Assembly: GCA_963717085.1 (NCBI GenBank) | Contig: CAVQVM010000023.1 | Span: 186,001-250,000, forward strand | Direction of reading: 5' to 3' | Origin: DASQUK01 sp963717085 | GTDB lineage: Bacteria; Actinomycetota; Acidimicrobiia; Acidimicrobiales; VFJN01 | Length of the DNA stretch: 64,000 nt | In this document: positions 7,591-15,902 of the stretch, one piece after another | Position numbering within the stretch: position 1 is the first letter of the stretch | Layout: each line of letters opens with the position of its first letter | The notes under the pieces: generated by a model | What the model saw: the letters and a program-made list of their open reading frames with translations, nothing else | Told to the model about the DNA's origin: nothing | The model's database searches: none | Translations under genes and position numbers: made by a program

Positions 7591-7642
7591 CACCACCGCG
7601 ACTCCCGCTGGCCTCAGAGGGACCTGCGCCAACGCTGCAGGG

Positions 7643-9016
7643 TTACCCGCCGATCGGTTGCATCGCTCGATCAACGGCACGGTCGGCGATCTTGCGACCG
7701 TGCGCGATCCCTTCTACGACCGCCTTGCGGAAGTGGAACCCGACCAGGATCCGGGACAGCCCGTTCTCGTCAGCTGCTTGCGTGAAGCTGTGGTACGAGC
7801 GGAGGACCGGCGCCGGGTCCGTGCAGGTCTGCCCGACTGGGAGCGTGCGGCTGCAGAGCGTGAAATCCACCTGGTCCGTGCCGAAGAACTGCCTCAGCGC
7901 CTCCGCGGCGGCCCCGCCCTGCACGGCGTGGCCGGAGTCGTAGTCCGGGATGGGGGGCGTCGTCACGAGTGGCGTCCAGTCATCGTCGGCGACGGTGTCG
8001 GGATTGCCGTCCGTGGCGGCGAGCTGGATCGCGGTCACCGGCCGCCAGTAGTTGTACGTCTGGAACTTCGTGAACCATGAGCCGATGTAGCCGTCGGCCA
8101 TCGCCAGGTTCAGCAGGCCGAAGAGCCGGGCGCTCTCCCACAGCCCGACGTGACGGTCGAGCGCAACGGTACGCGCCAGCCGGTTCCACGCCAGCGGCGA
8201 GCTCTCGACCCAGAACAGTGCGATCTGCGTCTGGTCCGGCGTGCGGTCGCTCGGTGCCGAGACGCCGTCGCTGCCGAGCCGCTTCACCTCGTTGAAGTCG
8301 GCCGTGTACTGGGCGCTCGTCACCCCGTACGGCGGCCCGGGGTTGAACTGCGCGCTCTTCTTCAATACGAAGGGGGTCACCTTCCCCCACTCCGGCAGGA
8401 ACACCCCCATTTCTTCAAATCCTGGCGTGAAGCGATACTCGCCCGGCTCCGTCCCCTGCGGGTAGTCCGAGACGAAGAGCGGCTGGTCGGACCCGTCGTT
8501 GGCCCGGAGCTGGAGGATCGCAGCGGCAGCAGCCTGGCCGAGCGCGATGCCGCGCTGCTTCGCTGGCCCGGAGGCAATGGCTGCGAGCGCCGCGTCATAG
8601 TCGGTCTCGACGCTCTTGACCCCGGCGGCTATGCACTCGGGCGGGAATGGGAGTTCCGCGATCACCGGGAGGAGCACGTTCCGCGCCGCCGAGGCAACCG
8701 CGGCGTCGGGCGAAGCCCCCTTCGCGAGGTTCCGTGCATGGTACGCGTAAGGCTTGCTCGTCCGGTCGATCGCGTTGAGCGCGTCGTGGATGGCCACGTG
8801 CATCATGGCGTAGAGCCGCGACTCGTGGAGCGGGTCGTTGCCGGGTGAGATGCACGCGGCGAGCGCGGCTTCGCCGGCGTTGGCGTTCCAGGCGATGACG
8901 GCGTTCGATGTCGGTGACGCTTGTCTCGCAACGAGCGACCGGCTCGAGGCCGGACTCGACCAGGCCACCGCGGCGAGAACGGTGATGGACACCAGTACGA
9001 TCACAGGTTTCTTCAT
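7643..9016 (-). CDS. Exported vanadium-dependent haloperoxidase / PAP2 superfamily protein
   Basis: 457 residues from the ATG at 9016, which follows GGGAGGG and begins with a signal peptide (MKKPVIVLVSITVLAAVAW...). The mature protein is an all-helical PAP2-type phosphatase/haloperoxidase. The vanadate-binding motifs are near the C-terminus: PPIPDYDSGHA contains the SGH core, and SRILVGFHFRKAV supplies the second arginine and the histidine that would bind the apical oxygen. It probably oxidises halides or acts as an acid phosphatase outside the cytoplasm. The longer frame to 9121 adds 35 residues without hydrophobic character. It is a single gene with no obvious operon partner. Confidence 0.9.
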   Translation of the reverse strand: MKKPVIVLVSITVLAAVAWSSPASSRSLVARQASPTSNAVIAWNANAGEAALAACISPGNDPLHESRLYAMMHVAIHDALNAIDRTSKPYAYHARNLAKGASPDAAVASAARNVLLPVIAELPFPPECIAAGVKSVETDYDAALAAIASGPAKQRGIALGQAAAAAILQLRANDGSDQPLFVSDYPQGTEPGEYRFTPGFEEMGVFLPEWGKVTPFVLKKSAQFNPGPPYGVTSAQYTADFNEVKRLGSDGVSAPSDRTPDQTQIALFWVESSPLAWNRLARTVALDRHVGLWESARLFGLLNLAMADGYIGSWFTKFQTYNYWRPVTAIQLAATDGNPDTVADDDWTPLVTTPPIPDYDSGHAVQGGAAAEALRQFFGTDQVDFTLCSRTLPVGQTCTDPAPVLRSYHSFTQAADENGLSRILVGFHFRKAVVEGIAHGRKIADRAVDRAMQPIGG

Positions 9017-9236
9017 GGACCCTCCCGCTCCCTCGGCACGACCGGCTACACGAGTCCGCTCGTCGCCCTCTGCCTCGATTCGAGTTAGGCGCGGGTTGCC
9101 AGTCGGCATCGGACCATGCAACCGCGGGCCGCGTTATCACCAGTGAATTAGCCAGCTCTTAGCCACCCGTTCGGGCCCCTTGGTGCTGCGACAACCTGCG
9201 CCAAAGACGCCTCCGACCTTGTGCCATTAACAAGGG
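9017..9236. other. Intergenic region upstream of the haloperoxidase gene
   Basis: About 220 bp containing the ribosome-binding site and presumably the leftward promoter of the haloperoxidase gene. An AT-richer patch (GTGAATTAGCCAGCTCTTAG) around 9143-9162 is a candidate promoter position. It is followed by the HNH relic. Confidence 0.35.
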
Positions 9237-9410
9237 TCATGGAACCTGGTGCTCCTGTGCAGCCGCCACCACCACCTCCTCCACCACCCCGGCTGGCACA
9301 CCAAACTCCTCCCCGACAACACCCTCGAGGTCACCGACCCCACAGGACACGTCCGCACCAGCCACCCACCCCCACCCGCCGCGCCCCACCACTACCGCTC
9401 AGGGAATGAC
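9237..9410 (+). pseudogene. C-terminal fragment of a DUF222/HNH endonuclease (13E12-type)
   Basis: The frame reads WNLVLLCSRHHHLLHHPGW, then LLPDNTLEVTDPTG and a proline-rich tail. This is the end of the HNH nuclease domain found in the abundant actinobacterial DUF222 proteins, where LVLLC--HH closes the zinc/HNH fold. Everything upstream (about 350-400 residues) is absent. The real end is uncertain because the tail composition is repetitive. A second, longer decayed member of the same family lies at 45599-46853. Confidence 0.7.
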
Positions 9411-9451
9411 CGGCCGGCGGACACGCGGACCCTTCCTGCGATGATGCCCCG

Positions 9452-10057
9452 GTGAGCGACCTGGAGGCGTGGGACCGGCGAACCGCCGAGCAGCTCGAGC
9501 GGGCCTATCTCGCCGCCGGCGCAGGACCCGGGGGTTCAGGGTCGAGCGAGACCTCCGAGGGGGCGTGGCGGGCGAAGCGCCAGCACCTGTGCGTGCCGAT
9601 GGACGGCGATGGCGCATGGCTCGACGTCGGCTGCGCCAACGGACACCTGCTTGCGACGTTGCCCGCTTGGTGCGCGGAGCGCGGCATCGGCATCGAGCCG
9701 TACGGCCTCGAGCTGTTGCCGGCGCTGGCCGAGCTCGCGCGCTCGCTGCATGCCGAGCTTGCCGAACGCATCTGGACCGGATCGGTCATGACCTGGACGC
9801 CGCCACGGCGGTTCACGTACGTCACGGCGCTCGACGACCAGGTCCCGCCGGGCCGGCTGGGGGACCTCGTCGCCCGCCTGCGCGCTGAGGTCGTCGCGCC
9901 GGGCGGCCGGCTGATCGTCAGCTCCTACACCGACCGCGACGAGGTTCCCAAGGACCTCTTCGATGACCTGACTCAGGCCGGCCATCCACCGGATGGGCGC
10001 ATCCGCATCGACAGACCCCACCGCCATCCATTGCTCTCGGCGTGGTTCGATGCGTGA
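9452..10057 (+). CDS. Class I SAM-dependent methyltransferase-like protein
   Basis: 201 residues. Motif I of a Rossmann methyltransferase is visible near residue 55 (WLDVGCANGHLL), and an acidic motif II follows (GIEPYGLELLPALAELA). Later strands read FTYVTALDD and GGRLIVSSYTD, which match motifs IV and VI. The start is GTG at 9452. Substrate unknown. It ends 15 bp before the convergent gene stop at 10073. Confidence 0.8.
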   Translation: MSDLEAWDRRTAEQLERAYLAAGAGPGGSGSSETSEGAWRAKRQHLCVPMDGDGAWLDVGCANGHLLATLPAWCAERGIGIEPYGLELLPALAELARSLHAELAERIWTGSVMTWTPPRRFTYVTALDDQVPPGRLGDLVARLRAEVVAPGGRLIVSSYTDRDEVPKDLFDDLTQAGHPPDGRIRIDRPHRHPLLSAWFDA

Positions 10058-10072
10058 CGATCGCGCCTGCGA

Positions 10073-11209
10073 TCAGTCCAGCGGGATCTTGATCACCTCG
10101 CCTTCGCCCGTGCAGACGGCGCAGGTACTGACGTAGGCGACGCTCTTGGTCAGGGCGACCCCGTACGGCGCGGGGAGGCCGCCGGCCACCGTCGTGTGCT
10201 GGCTGGCGCCGGGCGTGATCCTCACGAGCGCGCCAAGCGGCAGCCCGGGGGTCAGGAGCCCGGCGCTGGCGATCTCGACCGCGTACAGGGAACCATCCGA
10301 AGCGAAGGCGAGGTCGGTCAGGTTGGTGAGGCCCGACGCGTAGACGGTCGCCGCCTGGCCGGGAACGACGCGCCAGATGTTGGCGTCGCCCTGCTCGAAC
10401 GGGAAGCCCGTCAGCTGGCTGATGTAGTAGGCGCCGTCGGGACCCCGGACCACCGATGTCGGAACGGCGTCGGTGGGGATCTGGGTCCCGGGCGGCAACC
10501 CCAGGAACGGGGGCGCCAGCGCACTGCCCGGGGGCAGCGGCGTGATCGTGGTGAACGTCCCCTTGTGGGACGCGCGCACCACGGCGTTGCCGCCGGCGTC
10601 GGCGAGGATGTACCCCTCACCCTGGCGGACCAGGCCGACAGGGTTGCTGTCGATGTCGGTCCCGTCGGGGTTGACCGCCGCCTCGTTGGCCAGGACGTCA
10701 GCGAACAGCGAGAACCCGCCGTGCTTCAACTTGCCGGTGACCAGAGTGCCGAGCAGGGCGCCCTGAGCACCGAACCCGGCGCGGAACTGGTCGCTGCCGC
10801 CGATGCCGACGGACAGCACGAACTTCTGGCTGCCGGTGAATGCGATGTCCGAGGGCCCGAGGGTCTCCCCGCTATCGCTAATGATGGACGGCACGCCGGC
10901 CAGGACGCGATCGTCGGGCCCGTCGTCACGGACCCGGGTGACCGCGCCACTCATCCCGAGGCAGAACACGCCAAGGTCAGGGTTGGGATGCGCGGTGACG
11001 CACGGGCCCGAACCTCCGCGGCCCGCCTCCACCACGTAGAGCGCGCCCGTGGGCGAGAACGAGAGGTGTCGAGGGTTGTCGAGGCCCGAGGCCACCACCT
11101 CGAACGACGACTGCGCAGACGCGGGGGCGGCCGAGGCGGCCACGGCAACCACGAGGGCCAGCGTTGCGGTCAGGGCCGTGATCCTGCCGACACGGTGAGA
11201 TCTGGGCAT
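10073..11209 (-). CDS. Secreted ScyD/ScyE family beta-propeller protein
   Basis: 378 residues from ATG 11209, with a signal peptide (RSHRVGRITALTATLALVV... ending ASA). The mature protein has NHL/SMP-like propeller repeats: GLDNPRHLSFSPTGALYVVEAG near the N-terminus, then GEGYILADAGGNAV and ASDGSLYAVEIA. This layout matches the ScyD/ScyE family, named from a cyanobacterial scytonemin cluster but common in actinobacteria with unknown role. Two C-terminal cysteines (STCAVCTGEGE) are a possible metal or disulfide site. It probably acts outside the cell. The frame can be extended to 11314, but the signal peptide places the start at 11209. Confidence 0.88.
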   Translation of the reverse strand: MPRSHRVGRITALTATLALVVAVAASAAPASAQSSFEVVASGLDNPRHLSFSPTGALYVVEAGRGGSGPCVTAHPNPDLGVFCLGMSGAVTRVRDDGPDDRVLAGVPSIISDSGETLGPSDIAFTGSQKFVLSVGIGGSDQFRAGFGAQGALLGTLVTGKLKHGGFSLFADVLANEAAVNPDGTDIDSNPVGLVRQGEGYILADAGGNAVVRASHKGTFTTITPLPPGSALAPPFLGLPPGTQIPTDAVPTSVVRGPDGAYYISQLTGFPFEQGDANIWRVVPGQAATVYASGLTNLTDLAFASDGSLYAVEIASAGLLTPGLPLGALVRITPGASQHTTVAGGLPAPYGVALTKSVAYVSTCAVCTGEGEVIKIPLD

Positions 11210-11366
11210 GGGAACCCCCAATCGATCCAGCGGAACCGCCAAACACCGCGGTTCAACCCAGGCAATCGTCCGCGCCAATCCACCCGAACCGCTCGCCGGC
11301 ACAGTAACAGCCACCCTGCGTGATGTCTCCTACGGCTGAAGATTGTCCTGGGCAAGACTTGCCGGC

Positions 11367-11816
11367 ATGCAGGCGTTGATCGCGGCAGGTGCCGGGTTCC
11401 TGCTCGCTGTGTTGTGGTTCGACCTGATGTTCGACGTGCAGGTGCTGCGCTATCGCGACGACGAGGTGCCCGAGGTGGTGCTGGCGTCGATCGCCGGCTA
11501 CTACCGCCGCGTGACCACCGAGGCGCGCCCGCTGAATCGCTTGGTCACCGTGGCCATGCTCGCAACGCTGCTCGCCATCGTCCTTCAGGCGACGAGCGAC
11601 GACGTTCCTCGCTGGGTGAGCGTGGTGTCGGCCGTCGCGGCCGCCGCGCCCATCGGCCTCGCCGCCACCCGGACCGTTCCCAATGCGGTCCGCCTGGGCA
11701 CGCGCCGCGACCCGGTGGAGCTGCAGCTCTGGCTCGCCCGGTCGGTGTGCCGGGACCACCTCGCCTGCCTCCCGGCGATCGCCACGCTGCTCGTCGTGCA
11801 GCTCATCTGGGCCTGA
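11367..11816 (+). CDS. Small integral membrane protein, function unknown
   Basis: 149 residues with about four predicted membrane segments (QALIAAGAGFLLAVLWFDL, LVTVAMLATLLAIVL, WVSVVSAVAAAAPIGLA, LPAIATLLVVQLIW). A charged loop (RYRDDEVPEVVLASIAGYYRRV) lies between segments 1 and 2. I do not recognise the family by name. The ATG at 11367 starts directly at the first membrane segment; an in-frame TTG lies upstream at 11343. Its stop is 5 bp before the next gene, so the two may be co-transcribed. Confidence 0.75.
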   Translation: MQALIAAGAGFLLAVLWFDLMFDVQVLRYRDDEVPEVVLASIAGYYRRVTTEARPLNRLVTVAMLATLLAIVLQATSDDVPRWVSVVSAVAAAAPIGLAATRTVPNAVRLGTRRDPVELQLWLARSVCRDHLACLPAIATLLVVQLIWA

Positions 11817-11820
11817 CCCT

Positions 11821-12894
11821 GTGCGCCATCGACTACCGACGGTTCGGTCCGTGACCGGTCGACTCGGGTGGCTCGCCCTCGGCCTCGCGGTTGCCGCTGG
11901 ATGCCGCGGTGGTGGTGACGCACCTGCCGACGACGCCGCGGCGCTAGGGGGCACCGGCGCGGCGGCGACCGAGTGCGAGCCGGCACGCGCTGCGGACCCC
12001 GGGCCCGAGCCGACGACCATCGCCGCCGGCGGACTCCGGCGCGAGTACGTCGTGCACGTGCCGCCCGACTACGACGGCAGCAAGCCCGCACCGCTGGTGT
12101 TCAACCTGCACGGGTTCGGCGGCGACATCGCGAGCCAGGACACCAGCACCGACCTTCCGGCGCTCGCCGGCGAGCGCGGCTACATCGTGGTGACGCCGCA
12201 GGGCGCACCCCTGGACGTGCCCGACGACGCGCCCGCCGCCGCCCGCGACGCCGGCTTCGAGGGACTGGCGTTCTGGAACTTCTTCGGGTCCGATGCCGGC
12301 GAGGTCACCCTGAACGAGGCGACGATCCCACTCGCCGACCTGGGAGCCGACGACGTCGCGTTCATCGACACCCTGCTCGACATCGTCAGCGCCGAGTTCT
12401 GCGTCGACGCCGACCGCGTGTTCTCGACCGGCATGTCCAACGGCGCCGGGATGAGCACCACGCTGGGCTGCGAGCTCGGAGACCGGCTCGCCGCCATCGC
12501 CCCGGTCGCGGGCGTCAACCTCAGCGGCACCTGCGCCGGTGACGACCCGGTGTCGGTGCTGGCCATCCACGGCGACGCCGACCCGATCGCCGGGTACACG
12601 GGCAGCTCGCTCATGGGCTTCGACGTGGGCAACCCGTCCGTGCCCGATCGCATGGCGGAGTGGGCCTCGTTCGACGGCTGTCGTACCGAGCCCGCCGTCG
12701 ACGAGTCCACCCCGGGCCTGACGGTCACCCGCTGGTCCGGGTGCGAGGACGGCACGGTGGTCGAGCTGTGGACGCTCGCGGGCTGGGGCCACGAGTGGCC
12801 ACGGGCGGAGGCAACGAGCCAGCCCGGCGTCATCGACGCAACCACCGTGATCCTCGACTTCTTCGATGCCGAAGGCCGCGCGACTCGCGGGTAG
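11821..12894 (+). CDS. Lipoprotein, PHB depolymerase / LpqC-like alpha/beta hydrolase
   Basis: About 357 residues. The N-terminus has a lipoprotein signal (LGWLALGLAVAAGC, lipobox cysteine next to GGG), so it is probably membrane-anchored outside the cell. The hydrolase fold shows the oxyanion strand LVFNLHGFGG, the nucleophile elbow GMSNGAG, the acid-strand region LAIHGDADPIAGYTG and a late histidine in GWGHEWP. This pattern matches the poly(3-hydroxybutyrate) depolymerase/feruloyl esterase-like family (LpqC). The true substrate may be any ester. Start is GTG 11821 (coupled to the upstream gene) or GTG 11851; both keep the signal peptide. Confidence 0.85.
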   Translation: MRHRLPTVRSVTGRLGWLALGLAVAAGCRGGGDAPADDAAALGGTGAAATECEPARAADPGPEPTTIAAGGLRREYVVHVPPDYDGSKPAPLVFNLHGFGGDIASQDTSTDLPALAGERGYIVVTPQGAPLDVPDDAPAAARDAGFEGLAFWNFFGSDAGEVTLNEATIPLADLGADDVAFIDTLLDIVSAEFCVDADRVFSTGMSNGAGMSTTLGCELGDRLAAIAPVAGVNLSGTCAGDDPVSVLAIHGDADPIAGYTGSSLMGFDVGNPSVPDRMAEWASFDGCRTEPAVDESTPGLTVTRWSGCEDGTVVELWTLAGWGHEWPRAEATSQPGVIDATTVILDFFDAEGRATRG

Positions 12895-12947
12895 TGTGCG
12901 CACCGCGGGCAGGGCAGACCGTCGCGGTCTGGGCAGGGGGCAGGCAC

Positions 12948-15872
12948 TTGGCAGGAAGTCGGGACCGTCGGCGCCGACGGGCGAGCGCCGCCATCGTCGT
13001 CGTGGTCGCAGCGAGCGCCGCCATCGCGCCGGCCGCAATGGTTCATGTGCAGCGCGCCGGCGCCGGATCCCCGGGGACGGCCGCCGAACCGCCGGCACTC
13101 GAGCCGGATGACGCCACGACGGCCTGGATCGATCGGGCGGCCGCCGGGACGACCGCAGCCCAGACCCCGGCCTCCACGGCCCCGAAGTCGGTGCGGGGCG
13201 CGCCCGGGGTAGCGCCGGCCGGCGACGCCAACTCGCTGCTCGTCACGTTCGCTGCTGACGTGTCGTCGTCAGAGGCCGAGGACATCGTCGAGCAGACCGG
13301 CGCGGAGGCCGAGCCGATCGCCGGGACCGATACCGTCGAGGTCACGGCGGCCGAGCCCGAGCTCGCCGGCGTGGCCGCAGAGCTGACGGCAGAACCCGAC
13401 GTCGAGGCGGTCGAACCCAACCGCGTGCGGTCGGCGTCGCGGGTGCCCAACGACGCGAGCTACCCGAGCCAACAGCCCTACCTCACGCTCATCGGGGCGC
13501 CCACGGCCTGGGACGTCGCCAACACCGGGGCGGCCACGGTCGTCGCCGTACTCGACACTGGTGTCGACCGCGATCACCCCGACCTGGCGCCGAACCTGGT
13601 CGCAGGCCGCGACATCGTGAACGTCGACGCCGATCCCAGCGACGACAACGGCCACGGCACGGGGGTCGCCGGCGTCGTCGGCGCGGCGACGGGCAACGGT
13701 GCCGGCGTCGTCGGCGTGGCGTGGAACGCCAGGATCATGCCGGTCAAGGTGCTGGGGGCCGACGGCACGGGCTTCGACGCCGACATCGCCAGCGGCATCA
13801 CGTGGGCCACCGACAACGGCGCCGACATCATCAATCTGTCGCTGGGCGGGTTCGGGTCGAGCACGGCACTCGACCAGGCGGTCGACTACGCCCTGGACCA
13901 CGACGTGGTCGTGGTGGCGGCCGCCGGCAACCAGGCCGCCGGGGTGCCGAGCTTCCCCGCGGCCATACCGGGCGTCCTCGCGGTGACCGCCACCGACGCG
14001 CAGGGCCGGTTCGCGTGGTTCTCGAACCACGGCCCGTGGATCACGCTCGCCGCGCCGGGCGTCAACGTCGTGACGACCGCGCTCGCCCCCGGACCGAGCC
14101 TGGCCACCGAACCCGTGACCGGCACCTCGTTCTCCTCGCCGATCGTCGCCGGCGTCGCTGCCCTGCTGCGCGAGCGCCATCCGGCGTGGGGCTGGAGCAG
14201 GGTGGCGTACGAGCTCGTCCGCACCGCACGCGACGCCGGTCCTGCGGGGGTGGACGACGCCTACGGGTTCGGGATCGTGGACGCTGCCGCCGCGCTCGAC
14301 GTCGGCGCGCACGGCGCGGTCTCCGCGCCCAACCTGACCGGTGACGCGAGCGATCTCCCGTCCTCAGGCCGGGTCATCCCGGTCGGCACCGCGGTCACCG
14401 AGGGGCTGCGGCTCGAGCTCGACCATGACTGGTTCGCCTTCGACGTGCCCGCGACGGCAGGTGCCCGGATCACGGTGACGCCGCCCGCGTTCGGGGGTGG
14501 GGTCCGGGCCGCCGAGATGGACCCCGTCATCGAGCTGTACGGCCCGGGCGGTGGCCTCGTCGCGTCGGCCGACGCCACCCTCGTGGGCCAGCCCGAGACC
14601 ATCGCGGTCAACGTCGCCCCGGGCCGGCACCTGCTGAAGGTCGCGAACTACGCGGCGTCGACGAGCCCGGCCGACTACGGACTGCGGGTGGACCTCGGGC
14701 CCGCGGGCGGTGCGCCCGGGCCACAAGCGGCCGGACCGTGGCTCACGAACGCGGCTCCGGGCCCCCAGGCGCGGAGCGTCGCCACCGCCACGAGGCCGTC
14801 GATCACGTTCGGGCGCGACCTGCTGGGCTTGTCGGTCACCAACGGCACCGTGCGCCTGCTCGACGGGCGCACCGGCGCCGCCCTGGACGCGAGCGTGTCG
14901 CTCGCCGGTCGCACGGTGACCCTTACGCCCGCGCGACCCCTCACGCCCGGCGTGCCCTACCAGGTTTCCATCGCCGGTGTGCGGGACACCGCCGGCGGGT
15001 TCGCGCCGGCGATCACCATCCCGTTCGTGACGGCGCCGGCGGCCCCACCCGTCTACCCGGTGGGCGGCACGTACTCGCCGTTCCGCGGTGACTTCGACGG
15101 CAACGGCTTCGACGACATCCTGTGGTACGGACCGGGAACGGTCGGCGATTCGATGTGGCTGTTCGACGGCCACGGGCGGAGGGGCGTGCCGCTATCCGTG
15201 GGCGGGACCTACGTCGTGGCCGTCGGCGACTTCGACGGCAACGGCTTCGACGACATCCTGTGGTACCGGCCCGGCGCGGCCAGCGACGCCATCTGGTACT
15301 CGGGCCCGTCCGGCTTCACATCCCGGCCGACCTCGGTGAGCGGGACGTACACCCCCATCACCGGGGACTTCGACCGCAACGGCTTCGACGACATCCTCTG
15401 GTACGGCAGGGGAACCGTCACGGACTCGGTCTGGTACTTCGGCGCCTCGGGGCACGCGTCGAAGTCCATCACGGTCAACGGCAGCTACGTCCCGAAGGCC
15501 GGCGACCTCAACCGCGACGGCTACGGCGACGTCCTCTGGTACTCCCCGGGCGCCGGCGTCGAGTCGATCTGGCACGGTGGGTCGGCCGGCTTCCGGTCGG
15601 CGGCGGCGCCGCAGGTCAGCGGGACCTACACGACCCGGGTCCTCGACGCGAACGGCGATGGGTACGACGACGTGTTCTGGTACGCCACGGCCTCGTGGTT
15701 CTGGCGGAACGGGACCGGCGGGTTCGCGTCCGTGGCCGTGCCGGCGATGCCCGCCGGCATGCGTCCCGTCACGGGCGAGTTCACCGGCGACGGCCGTGAC
15801 GACCTCTTCGCCTACGTACCGGGCGCGGGCGTCGATCGGCTTCGACCCGGCACCTCCAGCGGCATGAGCTGA
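12948..15872 (+). CDS. Secreted subtilisin-like serine protease with PPC, Ig-like and FG-GAP/VCBS repeats
   Basis: About 974 residues. A signal peptide follows the start (RRRRRASAAIVVVVAASAAI). An I9-like propeptide (LLVTFAADVSSSEAEDIVEQ) precedes the S8 catalytic domain. The triad is visible: Asp in VLDTGVD (codon 13554), His in NGHGTG (13653), Ser in GTSFSSP (14127), with oxyanion Asn in AAGNQ. A pre-peptidase C-terminal domain (~14400-14700), an SbsA-like Ig domain (~14750-15040) and six FG-GAP-like repeats with GDFDGNGFDDILWY cores (15055-15865) follow. The DxDxNxxDD loops probably bind calcium. Start: TTG 12948 behind AGGGGGCAGG gives a clean signal peptide; GTG 12894 overlaps the previous stop. 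Confidence 0.9.
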   Translation: MAGSRDRRRRRASAAIVVVVAASAAIAPAAMVHVQRAGAGSPGTAAEPPALEPDDATTAWIDRAAAGTTAAQTPASTAPKSVRGAPGVAPAGDANSLLVTFAADVSSSEAEDIVEQTGAEAEPIAGTDTVEVTAAEPELAGVAAELTAEPDVEAVEPNRVRSASRVPNDASYPSQQPYLTLIGAPTAWDVANTGAATVVAVLDTGVDRDHPDLAPNLVAGRDIVNVDADPSDDNGHGTGVAGVVGAATGNGAGVVGVAWNARIMPVKVLGADGTGFDADIASGITWATDNGADIINLSLGGFGSSTALDQAVDYALDHDVVVVAAAGNQAAGVPSFPAAIPGVLAVTATDAQGRFAWFSNHGPWITLAAPGVNVVTTALAPGPSLATEPVTGTSFSSPIVAGVAALLRERHPAWGWSRVAYELVRTARDAGPAGVDDAYGFGIVDAAAALDVGAHGAVSAPNLTGDASDLPSSGRVIPVGTAVTEGLRLELDHDWFAFDVPATAGARITVTPPAFGGGVRAAEMDPVIELYGPGGGLVASADATLVGQPETIAVNVAPGRHLLKVANYAASTSPADYGLRVDLGPAGGAPGPQAAGPWLTNAAPGPQARSVATATRPSITFGRDLLGLSVTNGTVRLLDGRTGAALDASVSLAGRTVTLTPARPLTPGVPYQVSIAGVRDTAGGFAPAITIPFVTAPAAPPVYPVGGTYSPFRGDFDGNGFDDILWYGPGTVGDSMWLFDGHGRRGVPLSVGGTYVVAVGDFDGNGFDDILWYRPGAASDAIWYSGPSGFTSRPTSVSGTYTPITGDFDRNGFDDILWYGRGTVTDSVWYFGASGHASKSITVNGSYVPKAGDLNRDGYGDVLWYSPGAGVESIWHGGSAGFRSAAAPQVSGTYTTRVLDANGDGYDDVFWYATASWFWRNGTGGFASVAVPAMPAGMRPVTGEFTGDGRDDLFAYVPGAGVDRLRPGTSSGMS

Positions 15873-15902
15873 CCCGACGGCCCGGGCGGCCCGCTGGCGC
15901 GC

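Noticed and set aside
7320..7943. Full 207-codon plus-strand ORF as a real gene
   Set aside because: Only the first ~90 codons look like protein of a known type; from about 7643 it is antisense to the haloperoxidase gene.
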